Shown here: positions 36,915 to 45,979 of the stretch, one piece after another
How the letters are laid out: every line of letters begins with the position of its first letter
Position numbering within the stretch: the stretch's first letter is position 1
NCBI GenBank assembly: GCA_022241475.1
Contig: JAKOMT010000002.1
Coordinates: 156,591 to 220,590 of the forward strand
Length of the DNA stretch: 64,000 nucleotides
From: Microvirga sp.
GTDB lineage: Bacteria > Pseudomonadota > Alphaproteobacteria > Rhizobiales > Beijerinckiaceae
Direction: 5' to 3'
Notes under the pieces: generated by a model
Databases searched by the model: none
What the model was told of the DNA's origin: nothing
The model's input: only the letters and a program-made list of their open reading frames with translations
Translations under genes and position numbers: made by a program

Positions 36915-38087
36915 TCAGCGATCGGCCGGGGAAAGACGCAGGATGCGCCCGTCCGGATTATCCGTAAGCAGATAGATCAATCCGTCCGGCCCCGTCCGGA
37001 CGTCGCGGATTCGCTCGCCCAGATCGGCGAGAAGGCGCTCCTCGCCGACGATGGCGGAGCCGTCGACGCTCAGGCGCGCGAGATGCTGGCCCGCGAGCGC
37101 TCCGACGAAGACGTCTCCCCGCCATTCGGGGAAGGCGTCGCCCTCGTAGAAGGTCAGGCCGGAGGGGGCGATCGACGGATCCCAGTAATAGACCGGCTGC
37201 TCCATGTCGGGACGGCTCGTTCCCTCGCCGATGGCGCCTCCGGAATAGTGACGGCCGAAGGAGATGACAGGCCAGCCGTAATTCAGGCCGGCCTCGGGAA
37301 TGTTGATTTCATCGCCGCCGCGCGCGCCGTGCTCGACCGTCCAGAGCTCGCCCGTGGCGGGATTGATCGCGGCGCCCTGGATGTTGCGATGCCCGATCGA
37401 CCAGATTTCGGCCGCCCAGCCCTCCCGGCTCTCGCCCGGATTGCCCGCGGGGACGGAACCGTCCGGGTCGATCCGCATAACGGCGCCGATGTGGTTGGCG
37501 GGCTCCTGCGCGTCGTCGGAGCGGTCGCCCCGGTCGCCGGCCGTGACGAAGAGCGCTCCGTCCGGCGCAAAGGCGAGACGCCCGCCGAAATGGCGGCCGC
37601 CCGCGACCGCCGGCTCCTGGCGGAAGATCATCTCGGCGTCGCGCAGGGCGAGGCCTTCCGCGTCGAGCCGCCCGCGCGCGACCGCCAGCGCGGCGCCGCC
37701 GTCGCGCGCCTCGGCGAAGGCCAGATAGATGAGGCCGTTATCGGCGAAATCAGGATCGAGCGCGACGTCGAGAAGACCGCCCTGTCCGCTCGCGGCGACC
37801 GCCGGCGTGCCGGAAATCGGCTGCGACAGCGCGCCGTCGGGCGTGACGACCCGCAGGCGACCGGCTCGCTCAGTCACGAGCATCGCGCCGTCTGGCAGGA
37901 AGGCGAGCCCCCATGGATGCTCGAGCCCGGAGGCGAGCGTTTCGACGTTCACGGGGCCGGATTCCGTTTGAAAAACGTCGGCGGCGGCCGGCGCGGCGCC
38001 GGCGACGAGAGCGGCGAGCGCGAGACCGGCGCTGGACGGAAGGGCTGACGGCTTGCGCCGGTCGGCGTGCGGCATGGGGTTCGCCAT
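36915..38087 (-). CDS. PQQ-dependent sugar (aldose) dehydrogenase, secreted
   Basis: The 390-residue protein has a signal peptide (residues ~1-37 of this start, ending in APAAA) and a six-bladed beta-propeller of the soluble glucose dehydrogenase/YliI type. Landmarks are LEHPWGLAFLPDG, GGLLDVALDP, HFGGRLAFAPDG, GHRNIQGAA and EHGARGGDEINIPEAGLNYGWP. These supply PQQ and calcium ligands. The ATG at 38087 follows GAGGAG by six bases and is clearly better than one further upstream. Periplasmic aldose oxidation is expected; the natural sugar is unknown. Confidence 0.9.
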   Translation of the reverse strand: MANPMPHADRRKPSALPSSAGLALAALVAGAAPAAADVFQTESGPVNVETLASGLEHPWGLAFLPDGAMLVTERAGRLRVVTPDGALSQPISGTPAVAASGQGGLLDVALDPDFADNGLIYLAFAEARDGGAALAVARGRLDAEGLALRDAEMIFRQEPAVAGGRHFGGRLAFAPDGALFVTAGDRGDRSDDAQEPANHIGAVMRIDPDGSVPAGNPGESREGWAAEIWSIGHRNIQGAAINPATGELWTVEHGARGGDEINIPEAGLNYGWPVISFGRHYSGGAIGEGTSRPDMEQPVYYWDPSIAPSGLTFYEGDAFPEWRGDVFVGALAGQHLARLSVDGSAIVGEERLLADLGERIRDVRTGPDGLIYLLTDNPDGRILRLSPADR

Positions 38088-38294
38088 GTCGTTCTCCTCG
38101 GGTTCGTTGCGGTTCGGATCGTCCACCGTCACCTATCCCCTCGCCGCGTTCTGTCAAGGCTGACAAGGGGCGCGACCGGGGGTGGAGCGCCCGGGGGAAC
38201 AAAGTCGGCGCGGCCGAGTTGTCCTTCGGCTGATCAATCCACGAGACGACGCAGTGGGCTGGTTTGAACGATTTCGCTGGGGAGCAAAGCCACC

Positions 38295-38702
38295 ATGAAC
38301 CATGACCGCAGCTCGGAACGCGCTGCCGGACTCGACGCGTTGTTCGCCGAAGCGGCGTCCGCGGCGACCGAACTCGCGCGCGGCGAGATGGCGCTTCTGC
38401 GCCGCGAACTCGCGTCGAACACGCAGCGCTTCGCCGGCGGTCTGGTCGCAGCCGTCGTCGCCGCGTTCTGCGGATTGATCGCGCTTGCGCTCGCCTGCCT
38501 CGCGCTCGTCGAATGGCTGGCGCCGATCATGGAGTCGCGGGCCCTGGCGGCGCTCGTGGTCGCCGCGATCGCTCTGGCGCTCGCCATACCGTGCATGCTC
38601 TTCGCTCGCGCGCGTCTCTCCGCCGACATCCTCGACCCGCGTCGGACGCGATACTCGCTCGCGGCCGCCGGCTCGCAGCTGCGACGGAGCCTGCGTCGAT
38701 GA
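38295..38702 (+). CDS. YqjE-like membrane protein (phage-holin 3_6 superfamily)
   Basis: The 135-residue protein has an amphipathic N-terminal helix (ELARGEMALLRREL) followed by two long hydrophobic helices and a basic tail. This is the layout of YqjE/DUF1469 proteins, which are grouped with phage holins by fold but are chromosomal membrane proteins. There is no phage context. Its stop overlaps the next start (ATGA), reproducing the common yqjE-yqjD type pairing associated with stress and ribosome anchoring. Confidence 0.82.
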   Translation: MNHDRSSERAAGLDALFAEAASAATELARGEMALLRRELASNTQRFAGGLVAAVVAAFCGLIALALACLALVEWLAPIMESRALAALVVAAIALALAIPCMLFARARLSADILDPRRTRYSLAAAGSQLRRSLRR

Positions 38703-39586
38703 GCAAGCAGATGGACAAGCTCGAACGCGACGTAGCCCTGGCGCGCGACCGTCTCACGTCGGCGGTTCGGGGCATTGAAGCGCGCCTGACGCCCGCCGGG
38801 CTCGCAGACGAGGTGCTCAAGGGCTTCATGAACCACGACGGGCGAGCGCCGGGCGCTACCGGTGGCCGCTCACTTACGATGCTGGCGGGTTACGCCGGTC
38901 TGAAATTCGCCCTCGGACGACTGAAAGCGCGCGAAGCCGCGCGCGCGGCGCCCGAGCACGATGATGCGTGGCGCATGTCGCCCATGGAGGAAAGAATGGC
39001 TGAAGACAGGAAGAACGACAAATCCGATCGCACCCGCCCCAGCGGCGCGCCCGGGACCTATTCGACCAACCCCGCGGCCGATGTCGCGGACTCGATCGCA
39101 GAGAACGCTCGTCACGTGGCGCGGCGCGCCAGCGAGGCGGCGTCTGACGTCGTCGACGAAGCGCGCGGCGCTACGGAAGAGGTGGTCGAGGAGCTTCGCG
39201 AGCGAGGCCGCGAGGCTCTCGACGAAGGCATGCGCAGAGGTCGGCGCGGCTATGAGCGCGTGCGGGATCGGGCGTCCGAGACGTTCGAGGAAACGCGCGA
39301 GCAGGCCGAGCATGCGGCGGAATGGGCTCGCGAAGGCTTCGAAGAGGCCGGAGCCTGGGCCGAGGAACGCTATCACGACGCTGCCGAAATGGGACGCCGC
39401 GGGTATCGTGAAGCTCAGCGCTTCGCCCATGGCAATCCCCTCGCCGTCGGCGCGATCGGGCTCGCCGCCGGCCTGATCGTCGGCGTGCTGCTCGCACGCG
39501 GCGGAACCCAAGAACCGCCGCCGCGCCGCGCAGGCGTCAGGCCGCGCGACGATTACGATTACGACGATCGCGGTCGGCGCCGCTGA
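38699..39586 (+). CDS. DUF3618/YqjD-like amphipathic membrane protein
   Basis: The 295-residue protein begins with a DUF3618-type helix (LERDVALARDRLTSAVRGIEARLTP). A long charged region of heptad-like helices rich in Ala, Glu and Arg follows (ASEAASDVVDEAR, ERGREALDEGMRRGRRGYERV, EQAEHAAEWAREGFEEAG). It ends with one transmembrane helix (VGAIGLAAGLIVGVLLAR) and a short tail with YDYDD. The C-terminal layout recalls YqjD/ElaB/DUF883. It looks like a DUF3618 head joined in frame to a YqjD-like body. Its stop lies eight bases from the end of the convergent hybrid kinase. Confidence 0.72.
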   Translation: MSKQMDKLERDVALARDRLTSAVRGIEARLTPAGLADEVLKGFMNHDGRAPGATGGRSLTMLAGYAGLKFALGRLKAREAARAAPEHDDAWRMSPMEERMAEDRKNDKSDRTRPSGAPGTYSTNPAADVADSIAENARHVARRASEAASDVVDEARGATEEVVEELRERGREALDEGMRRGRRGYERVRDRASETFEETREQAEHAAEWAREGFEEAGAWAEERYHDAAEMGRRGYREAQRFAHGNPLAVGAIGLAAGLIVGVLLARGGTQEPPPRRAGVRPRDDYDYDDRGRRR

Positions 39587-39594
39587 CGTAACGA

Positions 39595-42426
39595 TCAGAC
39601 GGCGAGCGCCGGCGTCGGCGCCGGGCTCGCCGTCTCGAACGCGTCGGGAAAGCGGTCGGCCAGCGCGGCGAGAGCGAGATCGAGCCTCGCCCTGACGCCG
39701 GCGAGCGTGGCCTCGTCCGGCGAAACGCCCTGCTCCCGCGCCTGAGCCTCGACGTCTTGCAGGAAATCCGCGAGGACGACCGCTCCCATATTGGCGCTCA
39801 TCGACTTCAGAGCATGCGCCGCCGACGCGCTCGCCTGCGCGTCCGCGCCGGACGCGGCTTCCACGAGTTCGTCCAGCGCGCGCGGAGCGTTGTCGCGATA
39901 GAGGCCGACGACGCGCGCCAGGAAACCCGAGCCGGCCGATCCGGCCATTTCCACGAGTTGTTCGATCGTGTCGGGATCGAGCGCCTGCGAGAGACCTTGC
40001 TCCGGCTCGGAATCAGGGCGAGCGGCGGCCGCTGCGGATTGCTTCGGGGCGTCCGAGTATCGAGCCGCAGACGCGGCTTCCGGCGTCAGGAAGGCCGCGA
40101 GGGTCTCTCCGAGTTTCACGACCGTGAAGGGCTTGTGCAGGATCGCGTCCATCCCGGCTGCGCGCCAGCCCTCCGCATCCGCGCCCACGACATGAGCGGT
40201 GAGCGCGACGATCGGCGTCCGCGCCCGGCCGGCGGCCTCTTCGACGGCGCGGATGCGTCGGGCGGCCTCGTAGCCGTCCATTTCGGGCATCGAGACGTCC
40301 ATCAAGATGAGATCGAAGGTCCCTTCGCGGGCGGCGCCGAGCGCCTCGCGCCCGTTCGTCACGGTCTCCGGCTCGACGCCGTAACGGGCGAGCGCCGCGA
40401 TCGCGACTTCCCGGTTGACCGGGCTGTCGTCGGCGACGAGGATTCTGGAGCGTGAGAAGCGCGGCAGTTCGCCCGCTGGCGCGCTGGCGGCGCCGGTCGG
40501 CTTTGCGAGCGGCGCTCCGCTTCTGATGCGGGACAGCAGAGCGCCCGTTTCCTGCGCCGAGAGCGGCCTGCGCAAGAGCGTGTCGGCGAGGCCGCGCGCA
40601 AGCGCCTCCTCTCCGACCGGATCGCCGAAACTCGCCAGCGCGACGACGCCGAGCGCCCGCTCCGGCCGCGTTCCGACCGCGAGGAGATCGTCCGCGTCGG
40701 CGAGCCAGTACCCGGGAGGAGGATCGGCCGCGATTTCGGGATGGCCCGCGTCGATCACCGCAAAAGCGCCGGCTCTCGCAAAGGCGCCGAGCGCTTCGCG
40801 CGTCGCCGCGCCGCGCGCGCAGAAGAGCAGCGGAGCCGGGGCCGGCTCGTCTGGCGTGGAATCGGCGCGCCCGGCGTCGAGCGCCGCGAGCGGAACCGAG
40901 AAGAAGAAGCGCGAGCCGCGGCCGCTCTCGCTCTCGACGCCGATCTCGCCGCCCATCGCTTCCACGAGGCGCTTGCAGATCGACAGTCCGAGGCCCGTTC
41001 CGCCGAACTGGCGCGTGGTCGACTGGTCGGCCTGCGAGAACGCGTCGAAGATCGCGCCGAGCTTCTCGGCCGGGATGCCGATGCCGGTATCCTCGACACC
41101 GACGAGCAGCCGCCCCGGATCGGCCCCGTCGCGCCCGATCCGCACGAGCACATGGCCGCTCTTGGTGAATTTGATCGCGTTGCCGACGAGGTTGGACACG
41201 ACCTGCGTCAGGCGCGTGGGATCGCCTGAAACCGCCACCGGCGCGTCGGGCTCGATCACGGCGGCGAGGTCGAGGCCCGCGGCGCGGGCGCGCTCGCCGA
41301 ACAGCGCGGTGACCGTGTCGGCGACGTCGCGCAGATCGACCCTGGTCTCCTCCAGCTCCAGCTTGCCGGACTCGACCTTGGCGAAATCGAGGATGTCGTT
41401 GATGATCGACAGGAGCGATTGGCCGGAACGGGCGATCACTTCTGCGTAGCGCCGCTGGCGTTCGGGCAGTTCGGAACCGGCGAGAAGCTCCGCCATCACG
41501 AGCATTCCGTTCATGGGCGTGCGGATTTCATGGCTCATCGTGGCGAGGAAGTCCGACTTCGCCCGGCTCGCCTCCTCGGCGACGTCCTTCGCCTCGAGCA
41601 GATCCTGGGTCCGCGCCGCCACGTCGTCCTCCAGACGCTCCCTGTGGCGTGCGAGGCGATCGTCGCGTTTGCGGATCTCGCCGATCATGGTGTTGAAGCT
41701 CAGCGCGAGCTGCCCGATTTCGTCGTTGCTCGTCACGGGCGCGCGGGCGTCGTAATCATGGCTCAGGCGCACGCTCGTCATCGTTTGCGCGAGCGCCATC
41801 AACGGTCGCGTGATCTGTCGCTGCATACGGATCGAGATCAGGAGCCCGATCGCCGCCGCGAGACCCGTCGTCAGAAGGCCCATCAGGATCAGCTCGATCA
41901 GGCGCTCGCGAAGTTCGCCCGTGTCGCTGACGAGCGTGATCTCTCCGACGCGGTTCCCGCCGGAGATCACCGGGGTGCGCACGAGCACCGAACTGCTGCG
42001 CGCGAGCGCGAGAGGCGAGAAGGCGATGCCCTCGCCGATATCGAGATCGCCGTCGAGGCGGACGCCGTCGCCGAGCTCCGCGATCAGCGCGCCACGCGCG
42101 TCGCGCACGGCGGCGTAGGTCAAAGTCGGAACGCGTCCGATCGCGCGGATGGCCTGAAGCACCGCGTGTCGATCGCGGGCCTCGATCGCCTGGGCGGCGG
42201 CCGCGCCGAACACATGCGACGCGACGAGGAGCTCGCCGCGCTTTTGAGATCCGTAGCGCTCGATCTCACGCCAAAGGCCGACGCCGGAGCCGATCAGCAA
42301 GGCTACGCCGACGGCGATCAGCACGAGGCGGCCGATCTTCCAGTTGATGGAACGATGTCTTCTCACCGACGCCCCGAGAGTCCCCAATCCGTCTTCGACT
42401 ATCGTCGATATGCGTAAGTGATCCAT
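39595..42426 (-). CDS. Tripartite hybrid histidine kinase (HAMP-HisKA-HATPase-REC-HPt)
   Basis: The 943-residue protein has two transmembrane helices (~32-52 and ~185-205) around a periplasmic domain. A HAMP module, HisKA with H299 (MSHEIRTPMNG), HATPase (DTGIGIP, GTGLGLSI), a degenerate receiver-like segment, a true receiver with D710 (LMDVSMPEMDG) and an HPt domain with H871 (HALKSMSANMG) follow. This is the BarA/ArcB layout, so phosphate should pass His-Asp-His and then to a separate regulator. The divergent receiver protein is the obvious candidate. The ATG at 42426 lacks a strong ribosome-binding site, so the start is uncertain. The frame stays open further upstream but there overlaps the regulator gene. 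Confidence 0.88.
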   Translation of the reverse strand: MDHLRISTIVEDGLGTLGASVRRHRSINWKIGRLVLIAVGVALLIGSGVGLWREIERYGSQKRGELLVASHVFGAAAAQAIEARDRHAVLQAIRAIGRVPTLTYAAVRDARGALIAELGDGVRLDGDLDIGEGIAFSPLALARSSSVLVRTPVISGGNRVGEITLVSDTGELRERLIELILMGLLTTGLAAAIGLLISIRMQRQITRPLMALAQTMTSVRLSHDYDARAPVTSNDEIGQLALSFNTMIGEIRKRDDRLARHRERLEDDVAARTQDLLEAKDVAEEASRAKSDFLATMSHEIRTPMNGMLVMAELLAGSELPERQRRYAEVIARSGQSLLSIINDILDFAKVESGKLELEETRVDLRDVADTVTALFGERARAAGLDLAAVIEPDAPVAVSGDPTRLTQVVSNLVGNAIKFTKSGHVLVRIGRDGADPGRLLVGVEDTGIGIPAEKLGAIFDAFSQADQSTTRQFGGTGLGLSICKRLVEAMGGEIGVESESGRGSRFFFSVPLAALDAGRADSTPDEPAPAPLLFCARGAATREALGAFARAGAFAVIDAGHPEIAADPPPGYWLADADDLLAVGTRPERALGVVALASFGDPVGEEALARGLADTLLRRPLSAQETGALLSRIRSGAPLAKPTGAASAPAGELPRFSRSRILVADDSPVNREVAIAALARYGVEPETVTNGREALGAAREGTFDLILMDVSMPEMDGYEAARRIRAVEEAAGRARTPIVALTAHVVGADAEGWRAAGMDAILHKPFTVVKLGETLAAFLTPEAASAARYSDAPKQSAAAAARPDSEPEQGLSQALDPDTIEQLVEMAGSAGSGFLARVVGLYRDNAPRALDELVEAASGADAQASASAAHALKSMSANMGAVVLADFLQDVEAQAREQGVSPDEATLAGVRARLDLALAALADRFPDAFETASPAPTPALAV

Positions 42427-42446
42427 TAAGGGCTGAAGAATTTCAT

Positions 42447-42461
42447 TAACCGCGACGGTTA
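42447..42461. promoter_or_regulatory. TAACC-N5-GGTTA inverted repeat between divergent kinase and regulator
   Basis: A perfect 5+5 inverted repeat with a five-base centre sits in the 88-base gap between the hybrid kinase and the receiver gene. The spacing of the half-sites suits a dimeric regulator controlling both promoters. The surrounding sequence is AT-rich. Function is inferred from position only. Confidence 0.4.
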
Positions 42462-42514
42462 GGGCGAAAATAACATTTAGGGTTGTAATTCGAAATTCTG
42501 GTAGGGAACCCGCG

Positions 42515-43636
42515 ATGCTGCTCGGTCGGTCAAACGACGGATTCATATATCTCTTCACGGAGCCGGTTCGCGTCCTCGCGGTCGACGACGACCCGATCAT
42601 GCGCGAGTTCGCCGTCGCCCAACTCTCCCATCCGGGCGGCGAGATCGTGACCGCTTTCGACGGACAGGACGCCTGGGACAAGTTGCAGGCGGACGAAAAG
42701 GGCTTCGACCTCATCATCAGCGACCTCGAAATGCCGCGCATGACGGGGTTCAACCTTTGCAAAGCGATCCGAGCCGACGCGCGTTTCGCTGATCTGCCGG
42801 TCGTCGTCATCACCGGCCGTGACGACATCTTCGCCATCGATCGAGCCTATGAGGTCGGCGCGACGTCGTTCGTGGCGAAGCCCGTCAACTGGCGCCTGCT
42901 CGGCTATCAGCTGCGCTACGTGCTCCGGGCGTGCCGGGCGGAGCATTGCGCGACCGATTCACGATCGGGAGCGGGTGCGCCCTCCGCGCAGGCGGCGGCG
43001 ACGGATATCCTGCCGGCCCTGACGCGCGAAGCCGAGGAGCATATGGCGGCGATCGAGCGCGCCGCGCGAGCCATGGACGGATCGTGCGCCGAGAAACTGC
43101 TCGAGTCGGTCGGAGACCTCGCCACCCTGCTGCGGCGCACCGCCTGCATCGCAGGTCTCGACCCCGAAGCCCTCGCCGATACGCGGGAGGAGATATCGCT
43201 CGCCGGTCTCTTGAACGAGCGCGCTCGCCTCGCCGCATCCGTCGCCGTCGAACGGAACATCACCGTCACGCTCGAGCGGCCGCCGCCTCTCTGGCGCATC
43301 GAGGGAGATCGGCGATTGCTCACGCAGGCTCTCGACCTTCTGCTGGGAACGCTGACCGCAAGCGCCGACGAGGGCGCCACGCTCGTCATCACCACGGCCG
43401 CCGTCAGCGGGCTCGACGACGGGCGGGACGGTTTCGAGATCACGATGCTCGTCGAGGGCCGCGCGCCGGCGGAGAGCATCGACGCGGCGCTCGTCAGGCG
43501 CATCATCGAGGCCCATGCGGGCGAAGTGACGATCCGACGCATGGGCGTTGGGGAAACACAGGCGCGCCTCCTGCTGCCGGCCGCGCGCCCTCCGAGGCAG
43601 AACGGTTTCGGTAAATCAGCGACGGGATTCGCATGA
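42515..43636 (+). CDS. Receiver fused to a degenerate histidine-kinase-like domain
   Basis: The 373-residue protein has an N-terminal receiver with the acidic pocket VDDDP, phosphoacceptor D70 (IISDLEMPRMTG), the switch threonine (VVVITGRDD) and the lysine in FVAKPV. The remainder resembles a dimerisation helix pair and an HATPase fold (DRRLLTQALDLLLGTL where the N box should be). It lacks the conserved His, the N-box Asn and the glycine loops. It may act as a phosphotransferase-like scaffold, as ChpT does, but without a visible His. It is coupled by ATGA to the downstream Tad-like gene and divergent from the hybrid kinase. Confidence 0.8.
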   Translation: MLLGRSNDGFIYLFTEPVRVLAVDDDPIMREFAVAQLSHPGGEIVTAFDGQDAWDKLQADEKGFDLIISDLEMPRMTGFNLCKAIRADARFADLPVVVITGRDDIFAIDRAYEVGATSFVAKPVNWRLLGYQLRYVLRACRAEHCATDSRSGAGAPSAQAAATDILPALTREAEEHMAAIERAARAMDGSCAEKLLESVGDLATLLRRTACIAGLDPEALADTREEISLAGLLNERARLAASVAVERNITVTLERPPPLWRIEGDRRLLTQALDLLLGTLTASADEGATLVITTAAVSGLDDGRDGFEITMLVEGRAPAESIDAALVRRIIEAHAGEVTIRRMGVGETQARLLLPAARPPRQNGFGKSATGFA

Positions 43637-44970
43637 TATCCAGTTCAGAAGTCGCCCCCCGACGAACGATCGGAATGAACGGCGAACAGGATGCGAGCTC
43701 CGTCGACGACGGACTGGCGCGTCGCTTCGGGCGAAATCGCTCCGGCGGCATCGCCGTCGTGATGTCTCTGGCGATCGTGCCCCTCCTCGGATGCGTCGCC
43801 CTCGCCGTCGACGTCAGCACCTGGTACGCGGCGAAAACCGAATTGCAGAAAATCGCGGACGGCGCGGCGATCGCCTCGGCCCGCGAGTTGCGCGTCGGCT
43901 TCGCCTCCCCGGCGCAAGTCGAGGCCGCCGCGCAGGCCTACGCGCTGGCGGCGCTCCAGCACGGCGCGAAGATGGCCCGGGACGCCCGGATCGTGGCGCG
44001 GGTTTCCGAAAATCGCGACGCCGTGATGGTATCGGTCGAAAGCGGCCTCACCCCGGTCTTCTCCCGCCTCGTCTACGACGGTCTCACCACGGTCGAGGTG
44101 TCGTCGACCGCGCGCCTGTCCGGGAGCGCCCCGATCTGCATGATCGGGACGAAGCCGAACGGGCGCGGCGTGCTGCAGATGGAAGACGACGCCTATCTCG
44201 ACGCCGGAGGGTGCGGGATCTACAGCAATTCGACGCATCCCCAGAGCCTGATACTGAGCGATTCCTCGCGCGTACTCGCCAATCTCGTCTGCTCGTCGGG
44301 CGGCGTCCGCCAGGACGGCGGGCGCTCGAATCCGCCTGCGCAGACGGATTGCCCGTCGGTCGGAGACCCTCTGGAGCCCCGTCTCGAAGCCGTGAAAGCG
44401 ACCTTCGGGGATCCTTGCGGTGGCCAGTCGACGAAGCTGGTGATCACCTCCAACTGGACGCTGCAACCCGGAAACTATTGCGGCGGGATCGAGGTCCGGA
44501 ACGGGGCTCGCTTGACGCTCGAGTCCGGAAACTACGTGATCGGTCGTGACGGCCTGGAGGTAAAGGGCAACGCCCGGCTGATCGGTCAGTACGTCAGCAT
44601 GCTGTTCGTGCGCGACGCCGAGCTCGACCTTGGAGAAGATACGACGGTTCGCTTGTCCGCGACCAAAGACGGCGTCCTCGCCGGCATTCTGTTCATGCAG
44701 TATCCGACCGGCGGGAACGACGATCGGGAATTCAAGATCTCGAGCAACAACGCGCGCGAGCTTCTCGGAACGATCTATATCCCGAAAGGCGTCTTCAAGG
44801 TCGACGCCGAAAGTCCGGTGGCGGGAGAATCGGCCTATACGGTGATCGTGGCCAACAAGATCGAGATTTCGGACAAAGCCCGCTTGACGCTCAACATCGA
44901 CTACGCCGCGACCGACGTGCCGGTGCCCGAAGGCATCGGACCGAAATCGCCCGTGCACATCGCCTACTGA
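43633..44970 (+). CDS. TadE/TadG-like pilus-associated protein with beta-repeat C-terminus
   Basis: The 445-residue protein has a Tad-type N-terminus: RNRSGGIAVVMSLAIVPLLG leading into one transmembrane helix and the DVSTWYAAKTELQKIADGAAIASA signature of TadE/TadG-like proteins. The C-terminal half is rich in short beta repeats (NYCGGIEVRNGARLTLESGNY, VIGRDGLEVKGNARLIG), resembling a bactofilin- or beta-helix-like array, with paired cysteines. No tad ATPase, secretin or prepilin gene is adjacent. It is translationally coupled to the receiver gene, suggesting an envelope output of that signalling locus (inference). Confidence 0.75.
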   Translation: MISSSEVAPRRTIGMNGEQDASSVDDGLARRFGRNRSGGIAVVMSLAIVPLLGCVALAVDVSTWYAAKTELQKIADGAAIASARELRVGFASPAQVEAAAQAYALAALQHGAKMARDARIVARVSENRDAVMVSVESGLTPVFSRLVYDGLTTVEVSSTARLSGSAPICMIGTKPNGRGVLQMEDDAYLDAGGCGIYSNSTHPQSLILSDSSRVLANLVCSSGGVRQDGGRSNPPAQTDCPSVGDPLEPRLEAVKATFGDPCGGQSTKLVITSNWTLQPGNYCGGIEVRNGARLTLESGNYVIGRDGLEVKGNARLIGQYVSMLFVRDAELDLGEDTTVRLSATKDGVLAGILFMQYPTGGNDDREFKISSNNARELLGTIYIPKGVFKVDAESPVAGESAYTVIVANKIEISDKARLTLNIDYAATDVPVPEGIGPKSPVHIAY

Positions 44971-45001
44971 GGGAGGCGGCGCCGACCGCCCCCCGTCCGT
45001 C

Positions 45002-45937
45002 TCAGCCGACGAGCTTGCCGGCGCGGGGATCGTGGCGCGCGACCCGGGCGAGAAGATACTCGATCTCGGCGCGGGCGGCGGGAGTGACGGCGGAGCCGGG
45101 CTTGCGCTGGGCGTCGGAGGCGATGATCCCGCGCCGTTTCATCACGTATTTGCGCACGGCGAGACCAACGCCGAGCTGCTGCTCGTAGCGGACCAGCGGC
45201 AGATGGGCGTCGAACAGATCATGCGCCTTGTCGCGCTCCCCCGCCGCAGACAGATCGACGATGTCGACCAGCATGTCGGGGAACGCGTAGCCCGTCATCG
45301 CGCCGTCCGCGCCGCGCTCCATTTCGAAATCGAGGAACATGCCGCCGTTTCCGCACAGGATCGAGATGTGGCGCATGGAGCCGTCCTGCTCGAAGCGGCG
45401 CAGGGTCGAGATCTTCTCGAGACCGGGCCAGTCCTCGTGCTTGAGCATGACGACGGAGGCGTTGTCCTCGACGATCCGGCGGATGACGCCGGGCGTCATC
45501 ACGACGCCGAGCGTCAGGGGATAGTCCTGCACGACGACGGGGATGTCGGTTCCGATCGCCTCGATGGCTTGCGCATAGTAGCCGACGATCTGGTCGTCGG
45601 TCTTGAGCGAGGGAGGGGGCGCGATCATGACGCCGGCGGCCCCGGCGTCCATGGTCGAGCGCGCCAGCGCCCGCATCGCGGCGAAGCCGGGCGAGGAGAC
45701 GCCGACCACGATCTTCGCCGCACCGGCGCGGCGGATCACCCGCGTCGCCACCGCCAAAGCTTCCGAGGCCTCGAGCTTCGGCGCCTCGCCCATGATTCCG
45801 AGCACCGTGATCCCCGCGCAGCCGGCCTCCAGATAGAAGTCCGTCATCGAATCGACCGAGGCCTCGTCGATGCGGCCGTCGGGATGGAAGGGGGTCGGCG
45901 CGATGGCGTAGACGCCCTTGGCGGCGGCGTCGATCAT
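45002..45937 (-). CDS. Dihydrodipicolinate synthase/N-acetylneuraminate lyase family protein
   Basis: A 311-residue class I aldolase-type lyase. The Schiff-base lysine is K166 (VVMLKHEDW), the proton-relay tyrosine is Y139 (VVQDYPLTLG), and the carboxylate-binding loop is GIMGE (47-51). Real DapA normally has GTTGE and is slightly shorter, and the neighbours are not lysine-biosynthesis genes. I therefore read it as a catabolic family member with an unknown 2-keto-acid substrate. The ATG at 45937 has GGGAG nine bases upstream. It is divergent from the D-amino-acid aminotransferase gene across a 280-base regulatory gap. Confidence 0.85.
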   Translation of the reverse strand: MIDAAAKGVYAIAPTPFHPDGRIDEASVDSMTDFYLEAGCAGITVLGIMGEAPKLEASEALAVATRVIRRAGAAKIVVGVSSPGFAAMRALARSTMDAGAAGVMIAPPPSLKTDDQIVGYYAQAIEAIGTDIPVVVQDYPLTLGVVMTPGVIRRIVEDNASVVMLKHEDWPGLEKISTLRRFEQDGSMRHISILCGNGGMFLDFEMERGADGAMTGYAFPDMLVDIVDLSAAGERDKAHDLFDAHLPLVRYEQQLGVGLAVRKYVMKRRGIIASDAQRKPGSAVTPAARAEIEYLLARVARHDPRAGKLVG

Positions 45938-45979
45938 GGCTGGGCACTCCCTGCTTGTGGGCGCGCGTCGCCGCGACGG

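Noticed and set aside
38295..38702. Phage holin, hence possible prophage
   Set aside because: The match is to the YqjE branch of the holin-fold superfamily; no lysis, capsid or integrase gene is nearby.
41419..42417. A long plus-strand frame inside the hybrid kinase
   Set aside because: Antisense shadow of HAMP/HisKA coding sequence; composition and lack of motifs argue against a gene.
45002..45937. Biosynthetic dapA
   Set aside because: The GxxGE loop is GIMGE rather than GTTGE and the neighbours are D-amino-acid catabolic genes; a catabolic family member is more likely.
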